Below are positions 27,003 to 35,989 of a DNA stretch of 64,000 bases, piece after piece. The translations under genes and the position numbers were made by a program. Origin of the DNA: CBDBND01 sp965262665 (GTDB lineage: Bacteria > Pseudomonadota > Alphaproteobacteria > Rhodospirillales > Rhodospirillaceae); contig CBDHFR010000004.1 in assembly GCA_965262665.1 (NCBI GenBank), positions 1,922,001 to 1,986,000 on the forward strand. The letters are read 5' to 3'. The notes beneath the pieces were generated by a model. The model saw only the letters and a list, made by a program, of their open reading frames with translations, was not told the DNA's origin and ran no database searches. Within the stretch, counting starts at the first letter, position 1. Every line of letters begins with the position of its first letter.

Positions 27003-27794
27003 ATGTCCCGTTCCTTCAGTCATGCGGCGCGCAGCAGCGCAATGAACCATCGGCTCTTCCTCTTTATGTTTGGGCTCATCATACTTTGTGTCTGTCCGGC
27101 ACTTGCAACGGCTGAGACCATAGCCGTCATCGGCACCGGCATGATGGGAACATCATTTGGTACGCGTTTTGCCGAACTTGGTCATGACATTGTTTATGGC
27201 ACGCGGTCGCCCCGAAGTGATCGCGTCCAGGACCTACTTAAAAGAACAGGACCGACAGCCCGTGCCATGTCACAAAATGATGCTGCAGTGGCCGGAGACG
27301 TCGTTGTCCTCGCCGTCGCTCGTGTGGCGCAAGAGGATGTGGTTGCGCGTCTGGCCCCATCGCTCGCCGGCAAAATCGTCATTGACTCGGGTAACTCTGT
27401 CAAAGGTCATGAAGACGGTTTGCCGCAATACATCGACGGGCCGTCCATGGGGGAAACCGCGCAGCGTCTGGCGCCCGAGGCGCGAGTGGTGAAAGCCTTC
27501 AACACGGTCGGGTTTCACGTTGTCGCCGATCCGGCCCGCGCCCGTGGCCCGGTGACGGTGATGGTTGCCGGCAACGATGACCAAGCCAAAGCCTGGGTGA
27601 TGGACCGGGTGCGCGAGCTTGGTTTCGAGCCCATGGATGTGGGACCCATCCGCGTCTCCCGCATACTCGAGGGCATGGCGGCGTTGTACCGCATTCCCCA
27701 CTTCGCCGAACGCCGGGAAGATACGTTTGAATATTACATGCGCCGTGTTGCCGAACCGGATCTGGCCGAAACGCAGGCGGTTAGGGGAAAGTAA
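27003..27794 (+). CDS. NADP-binding oxidoreductase (F420-dependent NADP reductase-like) with signal peptide
   Basis: 263 residues from the ATG that directly follows the cytochrome stop; a second ATG at 27042 gives a cleaner signal peptide (MNHRLFLFMFGLIILCVCPA, then LATA). The mature part starts with a dinucleotide site ETIAVIGTGMMGTSFGTRFA, then VVVLAVARVAQEDVV, IVIDSGNSVKGHEDGLP and VKAFNTVGFHVVADP, as in the NADPH-dependent F420 reductase/YwqN-like family. An export signal on a Rossmann enzyme is unusual. Co-transcription with cytochrome b561 suggests an envelope redox role, as inference. Confidence 0.78.
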   Translation: MSRSFSHAARSSAMNHRLFLFMFGLIILCVCPALATAETIAVIGTGMMGTSFGTRFAELGHDIVYGTRSPRSDRVQDLLKRTGPTARAMSQNDAAVAGDVVVLAVARVAQEDVVARLAPSLAGKIVIDSGNSVKGHEDGLPQYIDGPSMGETAQRLAPEARVVKAFNTVGFHVVADPARARGPVTVMVAGNDDQAKAWVMDRVRELGFEPMDVGPIRVSRILEGMAALYRIPHFAERREDTFEYYMRRVAEPDLAETQAVRGK

Positions 27795-27797
27795 GGT

Positions 27798-28577
27798 CTA
27801 AGCCGGCGTTGTTATCAACGCCTTCAACTCATCCGGTTTCTCTATCTGTGGTAGGTGACCGCAGGCGTCGATCACTGAAAGCCGCGCACCGAGAATGAAG
27901 TCTGCCAACGCTTCACCATAAGGCAACGGGAACACCGGATCATTGGTGCCCCAAATCACTTGAGTGGGCACAGTGATGCGGTGCAGCCATTTATATAAGT
28001 GAGGATCGTGGAAGCGTGGCTCCCAGCATAGCAACTTAGTGGTCTGTTCGTTTTTGGCGGCGATGGCATCCTGTTCCGGCGTGGTCGGCATGGCCAACAG
28101 TTTTTCGGCGATGGCGGTGTCGTGAACGATGGTGCGGTAACGGGTTTCCTTATCCCATGCGAACAGATCACCCATGGGCACGTCGGGGAGATTGATCCCG
28201 GCAGCGCCCAACAGCGTGAGCCGTTCGATCCGCTCGGTGGAGCGCACGGCGGTCTCCAGTGTGATCCAGCCGCCGAGGGACTGGCCGATGACATGCACGT
28301 TGTGCAAATCCAATGCGTCCATGAAATCCAGATAGAAGAACGCCATGTCATGAATAGTCTCAAGCCAGTCGGGTGTGTCACTGGCCCCGAAGCCGGGATG
28401 GTCGGGAACGATGACGTCGTGGCTTGCCGTATATCCTTCCATAAAGCCGAGCGCCGTTCCTGCGCCCCCGGCACCGTGTAAGAACAAAAGCGGCTGTCCG
28501 CTGCCACCCCGGCGATAGGCGATGTTTGCACCACCAATGACGATCTCATGACTTTTGAGCGCGGGCATCGTCATCAT
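27798..28577 (-). CDS. Alpha/beta-hydrolase (meta-cleavage product hydrolase / epoxide hydrolase-like)
   Basis: 259 residues. Oxyanion strand LLFLHGAGGAGTALG, nucleophile elbow VIGQSLGGWITLE, acid in IWGTNDPVFPLPYG and histidine ACGHLPQIEKPDEL complete a Ser-Asp-His triad. The closest functional group is the C-C bond hydrolases of aromatic degradation, but many esterases look alike. Its start overlaps the end of the upstream MFS gene by four bases (ATGA), so uptake and hydrolysis are co-expressed. Confidence 0.85.
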   Translation of the reverse strand: MMTMPALKSHEIVIGGANIAYRRGGSGQPLLFLHGAGGAGTALGFMEGYTASHDVIVPDHPGFGASDTPDWLETIHDMAFFYLDFMDALDLHNVHVIGQSLGGWITLETAVRSTERIERLTLLGAAGINLPDVPMGDLFAWDKETRYRTIVHDTAIAEKLLAMPTTPEQDAIAAKNEQTTKLLCWEPRFHDPHLYKWLHRITVPTQVIWGTNDPVFPLPYGEALADFILGARLSVIDACGHLPQIEKPDELKALITTPA

Positions 28578-29932
28578 TCCTGTGCTTCAGCCAATTGTGC
28601 GGCGGGCAAAGGTGTGCCAGCGACTGACCGCACGAACAGCGCAATACAAAGAAGCGTCGCGTTGGCGATGCCCATGAGCACGAAAGGTCCGGCCGGCATC
28701 CAGGCGTCAAACAGATACCCCCCTGTTTTTGCTGCGGCCAGAATCCCCAACGCACCACAGAACCCGAACACGCCGATGATGGCACCGCGGTGTTCTTTGG
28801 GGGCTTCTTGAGCGATCAATGCTTGTGCCGCCAACACCGCATTGACTTCACCCATGCCGAGAATGATCGCCGCCAGATACATGATGTTTTGGGTCGGGTC
28901 GGCGATGGCGCCAAGGGAGAGATAGCCAACAGCGGCCAAGCCCATGGCGATGCACAGGGCGGACACGCGATTGAACCGGTCGATGATGATGCCGGCGCAG
29001 GGCGCCCACAACACCGCAACGATCTGGACCACAGCGAAAAACGTGCCGCCCTGGGCCAGGGCTTCCGCGGCTGTATAGCCGTTGGCCATGCCCGCTTGCA
29101 CTAGCCACAGGGAGAAAAACGTGCTGACCACGGTCAAATCGCCGCGTGAGACACCGGCAGCCACATAGGCCAGCGCGATGCGTGGATTGCGACCGGCAGC
29201 AATGCCGATCATGAATTTTTCGAGCACCGGTTCCTGTTCCCAGCGCACGGTGGGGGTGCCGCCTTTCAAGCCGAGCCGCACAATGACAGAATTGATCAGG
29301 CAGATGATGGCGAAGGTCCAAAAGGCAAACTGGCCCGCTGAGACCGCGTCCGCTCCCGTGTTGGCATAAAACTCCGGTAGCTTACTGCCGAGCGCGACGA
29401 CCAAAACGACACCCACACCTTGCAGCAGACCGCACACGCCGATAAGCCGGCCGCGCCAAGGATCTTGCGGATAGTCAGCCTGCACGGTTGCGATCATGGC
29501 GGTGTTGCAGGCGATACCGACGGCAAACACCATGCGGTACAGAATTAGTTCATCAGAACTTTGTGCCGTTGGGTAAAGCATGTAGCCGAGGAAGAGAAAG
29601 AAAAACCCGGCCGCGTATATGGGCCGCCGTCCGATCCGGTCTGCTAATACGCCGAGAGGACTGATCAGACACAGAACGATAATCTCAGCATAGAGCACCA
29701 GGTCGCCCGACAGTTGACCTTGGGCATCAATGGGGATGCCGAGAATTTCATTGAACACATAGGGTTGGCTGAAACTGAGGAAAACCGAACTGGCAATGGT
29801 GAAGAAGGACGCATAGAGCAGGGTGTAAATGTTGAGCCGACTGATCCCCGGTTCACACCAGACTTCGAAGTTGAGAGGTTTAACCCGCAGGCCATCTCGA
29901 TTGGGCTCAGCGATCACAAACTTTCCAGACAA
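28574..29932 (-). CDS. MFS transporter
   Basis: About 453 residues with 12 membrane helices; LADRIGRRPIYAAGF is the MFS loop 2-3 signature. The frame is open from 30010, but a TTG at 29932 is preceded at the right distance by a strong GGGGGAGGAG (about 29942-29950) and gives a normal cytoplasmic lead, so it is preferred. No ATG is available in the N-terminal region. It is coupled to the hydrolase gene downstream. Substrate unknown, plausibly an ester or aromatic acid. Confidence 0.78.
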   Translation of the reverse strand: MSGKFVIAEPNRDGLRVKPLNFEVWCEPGISRLNIYTLLYASFFTIASSVFLSFSQPYVFNEILGIPIDAQGQLSGDLVLYAEIIVLCLISPLGVLADRIGRRPIYAAGFFFLFLGYMLYPTAQSSDELILYRMVFAVGIACNTAMIATVQADYPQDPWRGRLIGVCGLLQGVGVVLVVALGSKLPEFYANTGADAVSAGQFAFWTFAIICLINSVIVRLGLKGGTPTVRWEQEPVLEKFMIGIAAGRNPRIALAYVAAGVSRGDLTVVSTFFSLWLVQAGMANGYTAAEALAQGGTFFAVVQIVAVLWAPCAGIIIDRFNRVSALCIAMGLAAVGYLSLGAIADPTQNIMYLAAIILGMGEVNAVLAAQALIAQEAPKEHRGAIIGVFGFCGALGILAAAKTGGYLFDAWMPAGPFVLMGIANATLLCIALFVRSVAGTPLPAAQLAEAQE

Positions 29933-30098
29933 CGGCGCACTCCTCCCCCAATGAAGCCCAGTTATGTACGCGTTGAACGCGTGGCCGGAAACACCTCTTG
30001 TCGCCAGCAACCCGGCGTCGTCGCGATTGGACCGGAAAACCCCTTAAAATAAAAGGATTCGTCGTCAAACCCGAAGGCGACGCCATCCGCGTAGAGGG

Positions 30099-30686
30099 CA
30101 GGGCAATCGGGTGAATGGTTTCACCGTGAGATAAGGCTTGCGAGGAAGTCGTCGTCCCAGGCGGCGATGCGTCGTTTTACACGCAGACTGTCCTTGCCCG
30201 GGGCTTGGCGCAAGAGGTTGCTCGCCATGTGTTTGACGACCGCGAAGTTGGCCGGGGCAGTGTTCTTTCGGACCCGGCACTCGTCGTCGCGGAAGACCAC
30301 GTCCATGACCCAGTGCAGGTCCATGACCCAGTGCAGCCCGTTCTCGCTGCTCCAATGGCCCCGGATGGCGGCGCTCAGGGTATCGGCCTTGGCGGCGGTG
30401 GAGGCGGATGTAGAAGCGGGTCTCGCGCTCGACCTTGGCGCCGGGTTGGATGCCGATCTCGCGTACGGTTTCGACCATAACAATGCTCCCGGGCCCGGGC
30501 CAGTGGTGGCGTTCCTTCAGCCAAGCGATTTCGTTCGTCGCCGTGGTGGTCCGGGTTTCGATGCGGCCGTGGCTCTTCTCCACTGTCTGGTGGTGGCTGA
30601 CAACCGTATCGGCAAAGCCGCATGCTATCTGTTCGATGAAGAAAAGCTTGGTATCGTCATGCAGGCTGCCCTGGTTGCCCTTGAGG
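30099..30686 (-). mobile_element. ISAs1-family element, C-terminal half
   Basis: Left end CAGGGCAATCGGGTGAATGG at 30099, preceded by GCGTAGAGGG, the same 10 bases that follow the N-terminal half at 25047. Transposase sequence on the minus strand begins ALKGNQGSLHDDTKLFFIEQ at 30686 and ends FLASLISR at 30121, with one frame change near 30400. An 18-base tandem repeat (about 30300-30336) duplicates the LHWVMD motif in frame. Only about two codons are missing between the two halves. Confidence 0.88.
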
Positions 30687-31333
30687 GCAAGCGCGGGCTG
30701 ACGCACAAAAAAAGACCGGCCATGCAGCGGAGCAGCAGCGCCCGGACGTGCTCGCGCGGCGCCGGCTCTGGTTCGAAGGCCAGGCAGGGCTCGCTCCGGA
30801 ACGGCTGATCTTCATCGACCAGACCGGCGCGTCGATGAAGATGGCGCGGCTGCGGGGATGGTCGCGCAAAGGCGAACGGTGCCGGGCCGCCATACCCCAT
30901 GGCCATTGGAAGACCACCACGTTGACCGCCGGCTTGCGCCTCTCCGGGGCCTGGCGGGCCCCCCGATGCTCCTCGACGGGCCGATGCATGGGGCTGCCTT
31001 CAAGGCCTATGTGGAACAGGTCCTGGTACCCGAACTCGACCCCGGAGACAGCGTCGTCATGGCCAACCTGCCCGCCCACAAGGTCGCTGGCATCCGCCAG
31101 GCCATCGAAGCCGCCGGCGCAACCCTGCTGTATCTGCCGCCCTACAGTCCCGACTGCAACCCGGTCGAGATGGCCTTCGCCAAACTCAAGGCGCTCCTGA
31201 GAAAGGCCGCCGCCAGAACCGTCGACGACCTGTGGGACGCCATTGCCGAGGCCATCGACGCCTTCACCTCAACCGAATGCGAAAACTACTTCGCCGCCGT
31301 CGGATATGATCGGGACTAAATTGAATCTGCTCT
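30687..31333 (+). mobile_element. IS630-family element (type a), C-terminal half
   Basis: Begins around CAAGCGCGGGCTGACGCAC and the A7 tract, then in the second frame ARRRLWFEGQAGLAPERLIF and LIFIDQTGASMKMARLRGWS, the DDE core, VVMANLPAHKVAGIRQAIEA and LLYLPPYSPDCNPVEMAFAK, ending TECENYFAAVGYDRD (31319). One further frame slip lies near 30960. The right terminus AGAGCAGATTCAATTTAG (reverse complement) ends at 31333 beside TA. It complements the N-terminal half at 10396-10836. Confidence 0.85.
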
Positions 31334-31360
31334 AGTTTTTCAGTTTCAGCGGTAGACGTG

Positions 31361-31386
31361 TGTCCCACGGTGTCCCACGGTGTCCC
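31361..31386. repeat. Short tandem repeat (TGTCCCACGG x2.6)
   Basis: Two full copies of the 10-base unit TGTCCCACGG at 31361-31380, followed by TGTCCC. It sits between the IS630 end and the truncated start of flhA and probably marks a rearrangement scar. No further copies in the window. Confidence 0.6.
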
Positions 31387-31407
31387 TTCAGCATAGGGCT
31401 ATAGTTT

Positions 31408-32652
31408 TTGGCCGAAACACCATACCCCAAAGCGCTTGGCATGAGTTCTTTCTTGGCATTCAGCCTTGCCATGCTGCCCGGCACACCCATCGGACCGTTT
31501 CTGTTTTTGACGTTGATCACAGGGTCTGCCGCCGGTTGGGTCACTTTACGGCAAAATCGCCTGGCCGCCGCTGCTGCAGAGCTCGATCAGCAGCTCGATA
31601 CCACCGAGTTGGCAACAGCTGAAGAGCCTATTTCGTCAGCCATGCGCATCGATCAAGTGCGTTTGGAATTGGGCTACGGCCTGCTGACCATGATCAATAA
31701 CGACAACCATCGCTTAACGGATCAAATCAAGAGCCTGCGCCGCGCATTGGCAACGGATATGGGATTTGTCATGCCGTCGGTGCGCATACAGGACAACATG
31801 CAGTTGCCGGCCAATTCTTACGCCATTTATGTCAAAGAAGTTGAGGCGGGTCGTGGTGACTTGCGCCCCAACATGCTCTTGGTCATGGATCCGCGCGGTG
31901 AAGAAATTTCGTTACCCGGCGAGCGCACCCGCGAGCCTACTTTTGGCCTGCCGGCGCTATGGATCGATCCAGCAAACCGGGAAGAAGCGCTGTTCCGGGG
32001 TTACACAGTGGTTGATCCACCGACAGTCATCACCACACACTTGACCGAAGTGGTGCGCGACAACATGCAAGAACTGCTGTCGTACAGTGAATCGCTGAAG
32101 TTGCTCGATGAATTGGATAAAGAACAGCAGAAACTCATTGCCGAAATTGTTCCGGCCCAGATCAGTGTGGCGGGTATCCAACGCGTATTGCAAAATCTGT
32201 TATCAGAGCGCATCTCCATTCGCGGCCTACCAACCATTCTGGAAGGCGTTGCGGAAGCCTGCGCTGCGACGCGCAATGTCATGCAAATCAGCGAACATGT
32301 CCGCACCCGATTGTCGAGACAATTATCCGATTCCCAAACGGATGAAGAGAGCGTCATTCCTTTGGTGACCCTATCGCCGGAATGGGAACAAGCTTTTGCG
32401 GAATCACTGATTGGTCAAGGTGAAGAGCGGTAGTTGTCGATGGCGCCTTCGCGATTACAGGAATTCATTACAGCGGTGCGGCAGAACTTTGAGCGCTTCG
32501 CCATATTGGGTGAGACACCAGTTCTATTAACATCACCGACGGTCCGGCCATACGTGCGTTCCATCATCGATCGGTTCAGGCCCATGACGGTGGTGATGCC
32601 CCAAAACGAAATTCATCCAAAGGCTAAGATCAAGACAATCGGCCAAATCTGA
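31408..32652 (+). pseudogene. flhA: Flagellar export gate protein FlhA, N-terminally truncated and with an in-frame amber codon
   Basis: The frame begins in the last membrane segments (KALGMSSFLAFSLAMLPGTP); about 300 N-terminal residues with the other helices are missing (FlhA is normally near 690). The cytoplasmic domain is well kept: RIDQVRLELGYGLLTMINND, PANSYAIYVKEVEAGRGDLR, TVITTHLTEVVRDNMQELLS, IRGLPTILEGVAEACAATRN. At 32431-32433 a TAG follows GQGEER; the frame continues as LSMAPSRLQEFITAVRQNFE to PQNEIHPKAKIKTIGQI and TGA at 32652, exactly the FlhA C-terminus. Glutamine is usual at the TAG position. The flagellar export gate is therefore very probably lost. Confidence 0.9.
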
Positions 32653-32738
32653 TTAACGAAATCTGTTCCATACAGGTTTCGAAAAAAGGGGTACGCTAGT
32701 TACCACTTCCACGACGGGGGGCGTTACAGTCGTAAACA

Positions 32739-33761
32739 ATGCGTCTGAAATCCTATACAGCAGCCACCATGGCCGAAGCCATGAACTTGGTCCGCGAGGA
32801 GCTGGGTGAAAACGCAATTATCGTTTCAACCCAACGCTCGTCCGACGGCCAAGGCGTGCGCATTACGGCTGCGCTTGAGGATCCGGGCGGTGATGACGAC
32901 ATCGAGAAAGCGCTTGCCGGCGAGGATTCAACACCTTTTGCAGAGCGGGTTCGCGAAGCCCTTAGTTACCATGGCGTGCCGCCACGGCTGATTGAGAAAA
33001 TGGTGTTAACCGCGCGGTCGGTGGAAGTGGGTTCGCCTACCATGGCTTGTGCTGCAGCGTTAGAAGATCACTTTGATTTTGCGCCACTGCCGGAACGAAA
33101 AGCGCCGCGTCCGTTCATGCTGGTGGGTCCGCCCGGATCGGGAAAAACCATCACCGTTGCCAAATTGGCAGCCCGCGCGCGATTGGCCGGCCGGCCCGTT
33201 GGCGTGATCACAACGGACACCATTCGTGCTGGTGCGGTGGAACAATTGACAGCGTTTACCAACATCCTGGAAGTGGAAATCAATCAGGTACGTGGCCCTG
33301 AAAATTTGCCCCAAACCGTAAACTTGATGATGCAATCCTATGATTTGGTGTTTATCGACAGCCCCGGACTAAACCCGTTTAGCCACCATGATATGGACTA
33401 TTTAAAAAGTTTAACTCAAAGCGCAGATGTAGAACCGATCTTAGTTCTTGCTGCCGGTGGCGATGCCGGCGAAGCTGCAGACATCGGCGAAGCCTTTTCC
33501 TCCTGTGGGGCAACGCGGATACTCGCGACGCGTTTGGATATGACGCGCCGTCTCGGTGCCATTCTAGCAGCCGCCGATTCTGGTCAGCTCATGTTCAGCG
33601 AGGTGAGCCTGAATCCCCATGTCGCCACAGGACTCTGTGCCATCAATCCGGTTTCCATGGCCCGCATGATTTTACCGCCCGACGAAGATCTTCAGCCCGC
33701 CCGCTTTGAAGAAAGCGAACCGCCAGAACAGCCCTTAGGCCCCAGAACGGAGGTTTCTTGA
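32739..33761 (+). CDS. flhF: FlhF, SRP-type GTPase for flagellar placement
   Basis: 340 residues. The N-terminus MRLKSYTAATMAEAMNLVRE is the FlhF signature. The GTPase domain has G1 GPPGSGKT at residues 130-137, the insertion-box segment TTDTIRAGAVEQL near 160-172, and G3 as FIDSPGLNP where the family usually has DTAG. FlhF marks the cell pole for flagellar assembly. Its stop overlaps the flhG start (TGATG). It appears intact although flhA upstream is broken. Confidence 0.88.
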   Translation: MRLKSYTAATMAEAMNLVREELGENAIIVSTQRSSDGQGVRITAALEDPGGDDDIEKALAGEDSTPFAERVREALSYHGVPPRLIEKMVLTARSVEVGSPTMACAAALEDHFDFAPLPERKAPRPFMLVGPPGSGKTITVAKLAARARLAGRPVGVITTDTIRAGAVEQLTAFTNILEVEINQVRGPENLPQTVNLMMQSYDLVFIDSPGLNPFSHHDMDYLKSLTQSADVEPILVLAAGGDAGEAADIGEAFSSCGATRILATRLDMTRRLGAILAAADSGQLMFSEVSLNPHVATGLCAINPVSMARMILPPDEDLQPARFEESEPPEQPLGPRTEVS

Positions 33762-34588
33762 TGAACTCTGGATTGCCACCATCGTCTCAGCCCCCAGCCG
33801 CAGACCAGGCGCCGTCGCTGGCGGGTCGCCCTGCCGTATCGGCACGGCGTGGTCGCATCGTTGCGGTTGCTTCCGGAAAAGGCGGTGTTGGCAAAACGTT
33901 TTTTTCGATAACGCTCAGCCATGCGCTGGCCCAGCGCGGTAATCGCATTTTGCTGTTTGACGGCGACTTAGGCTTGGCCAATGTAGGTATTCAATTGGGG
34001 CTCATGCCCCATTATGACCTCGGCAGTGTCATCGCCGGTAAATTGTCTTTGAATCAAGCCTCCATGCACTATGAACAAGGTGGTTTCGACGTCATTGCCG
34101 GACGGTCAGGATCGGGCAGCCTTGCCAACATTCCTCTTTCACGATTGCAGATCCTGGGCGAAGACCTGGCACTGATGGCCGCCCGTTACGACCGAGTCAT
34201 CCTCGATCTTGGTGCTGGGGTCGAAAAGTCGGTGCGGCAACTGGCGCGCGGCGCCGATACGGTCCTGGTGGTCACCAGCGATGAACCGACATCGCTGACC
34301 GATGCCTATGCCTTTGTCAAAGTCACAGCTTTAGAACGGCCCAATCTGGACATCCGCATTGTTGTCAATGCCTCCAACTCGACGCGCGAAGGAGAACGCA
34401 CGTATCAAACGTTGTTCAAGGCGTGTCAGGGGTTTCTCAAAATTTCTCCTCCTTTGGCCGGAATTATTCGTCGCGATGCCCGGGTCCGAGAGACCATCCG
34501 CAATCAAACGCCTATCCTAACCCGATCTCCATCGTCAGAAGCGGCCATGGATGTGGACGCGATCGCCGAAAGGTTGATTGCGGAATAG
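33761..34588 (+). CDS. flhG: FlhG (MinD/ParA-family ATPase), flagellar number regulator
   Basis: 275 residues from ATG 33761, which overlaps the flhF stop. The deviant Walker A SGKGGVGKT is at residues 39-46, followed by ILLFDGDLGLANVGIQLGL, the MinD/FlhG switch region, and VILDLGAGVEKSVRQLARGA. The family pairs with FlhF to set flagellar number. It ends with TAG and is followed two bases later by the GTG of a fliK-like gene, so the block is one operon. Confidence 0.88.
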   Translation: MNSGLPPSSQPPAADQAPSLAGRPAVSARRGRIVAVASGKGGVGKTFFSITLSHALAQRGNRILLFDGDLGLANVGIQLGLMPHYDLGSVIAGKLSLNQASMHYEQGGFDVIAGRSGSGSLANIPLSRLQILGEDLALMAARYDRVILDLGAGVEKSVRQLARGADTVLVVTSDEPTSLTDAYAFVKVTALERPNLDIRIVVNASNSTREGERTYQTLFKACQGFLKISPPLAGIIRRDARVRETIRNQTPILTRSPSSEAAMDVDAIAERLIAE

Positions 34589-34589
34589 C

Positions 34590-34930
34590 GTGGCCACCGT
34601 CCCGCCACCAGGCGCCCAGCCGCCACAGCCACTGCCGACTGCCACCCAGGCAGCACCGACAGCGGTCATCCGGGAGCCAACGGTAGAGTTATTGCGTCAG
34701 GCTGCCGGCACACGCATTGAAGGGACGGTCCTCAACCACGGGCAGATACGGCGCGGGCCGCCGTTCAGGTGGCACAAACAGCGGTCGATGCGGCGCGGGC
34801 AACAGCGGCACAAACACCGCAACAGGCGCCAGCGCCACCTCCACCACCAACCGCGGCACAACCACAACCGGCACCGCAACCCTCACCGCCCGCACAGACT
34901 GGCCAACAAGCTCCGACTCAACAGGCACCC
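34590..34930 (+). pseudogene. FliK-like gene, N-terminal part, frameshifted and truncated
   Basis: GTG at 34590, immediately after the flhG stop, opens VATVPPPGAQPPQPLPTATQ and then TVELLRQAAGTRIEGTVLNH, the entry segment of FliK-like proteins. A one-base loss near 34746 moves the frame to TARAAVQVAQTAVDAARATA and a very Pro/Gln/Ala-rich tract. At about 34931 it is cut by IS630 type c. The plausible C-terminal continuation is at 25586-26290 on the other strand. Confidence 0.6.
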
Positions 34931-35220
34931 TCGTGCATGAACCGCTCCTGCCAGCGCCACACGCAGGTCTTGGACTTGCCGGTCTCGCGCATGATCGCCG
35001 AAGTGCCGAGCCCCGCGTCGGTCTTCAGGATGATCCGCGCCCGCCAGACATGTTTCTGCGCGCTCTTCGGGTCCGCGACGATCGCTTGCAATCGCTGACG
35101 GTCGCCAGACGTGACAGTAAAATGGATGCCGGTACGCATCGCACAGACTCGCATGACACCGCACAATACGGAATCCCAAAGCGGACCCTTTCGTTCCGGT
35201 CAATCCACTAGCACGCCGCA
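34931..35220 (-). mobile_element. IS630-family element (type c), N-terminal fragment
   Basis: Transposase from ATG 35139 (MRTGIHFTVTSGDRQRLQAI) through ARIILKTDAGLGTSAIMRET to WQERFMHEG, a helix-turn-helix N-terminus of the IS630 family, stops at the fliK-like junction at 34931. The DDE domain is absent. The outer boundary is set approximately from the change in sequence before the 35306 gene. Confidence 0.75.
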
Positions 35221-35305
35221 TTGCGGTAACTTCGTTTTCATATTTTGGTCCTGAAACACCGTTTCGACGTGGTACGGTTTAGCCGCCAAGGCAAAGGAGA
35301 CACGG

Positions 35306-35989
35306 ATGCGTGGATTTGGAACGACAGCGGTATCGTTCGTGGTAGTGACTGCCCTCCTTGGGGTAGCACCGGTTTGGGCGCAAAGCGATGAGGAGCCTGA
35401 CTTTGTCTTCTTCAGCTTGATTGACGACAACGGCCGGGTGCCCGCCGATAAAATCGCGGACCACTGCGCCGGTTCACCGCGTGCGCTCTCCGTCGAGACT
35501 CGAGATCTAGTGCACACCGAACCGCATCAGCGAGTGTGGTTCACCGGCCGCCAGATCACCAACGTCAATGCCAATCCGGGCGAATGGAACGGCGCCTTGT
35601 ACAAACCCCTATGTCCGGGGCTCTACAGTTTCTCCGTCAACTATGAATCCGGCGTGGACAACGGTGGCACCGACGGCGAGGTGACCGTGCATCTGCATGC
35701 CTGGCATCGCGACGGTCGCAACCGTCCCGGTGAATTGACCGCCTTGGCCATCAAGGCACCCGGCCAGGAGCACGGCGTCGGTCATGCCAATGTGGTGGTC
35801 GAGATGGGAACCGGTGACGAATTCTCCTTGTTCACCTTGGCCGAGGATAATGCGCCGCGCCATTTCCGCCGGTTGCAATTGACCGCCTATCGCGTTCACG
35901 ATCTACCCAAACTCGCCCGCGACTTCGACAGCGGCGCTTGGGATGCGGACCGCGCTGCGGCCGATGCCGTCCCTGGAGCGATGCCGTGA
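35306..35989 (+). CDS. Secreted hypothetical protein
   Basis: 227 residues with a clear Sec signal peptide (MRGFGTTAVSFVVVTALLGV, then VWA before QSDEEP). The mature part contains VWFTGRQITNVNANPGEWNG, LCPGLYSFSVNYESGVDNGG and a His-containing HLHAWHRDGRNRPGE segment, suggesting a jelly-roll beta domain. No family was recognised with confidence. AAAGGAGA precedes the ATG. Its stop overlaps the GTG start of the di-heme cytochrome gene by four bases, so the two are coupled and probably act together in the periplasm. Confidence 0.7.
   Translation: MRGFGTTAVSFVVVTALLGVAPVWAQSDEEPDFVFFSLIDDNGRVPADKIADHCAGSPRALSVETRDLVHTEPHQRVWFTGRQITNVNANPGEWNGALYKPLCPGLYSFSVNYESGVDNGGTDGEVTVHLHAWHRDGRNRPGELTALAIKAPGQEHGVGHANVVVEMGTGDEFSLFTLAEDNAPRHFRRLQLTAYRVHDLPKLARDFDSGAWDADRAAADAVPGAMP

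Noticed and set aside
31361..31386. Short tandem repeats as a CRISPR or regulatory array
   Set aside because: Fewer than three 10-base units, no spacers and no cas genes; best seen as a junction scar.
34717..35211. 164-codon plus-strand ORF rich in Gly and Thr
   Set aside because: Runs across the fliK-like fragment in the wrong frame and then antisense to IS630; low-complexity composition explains its length.
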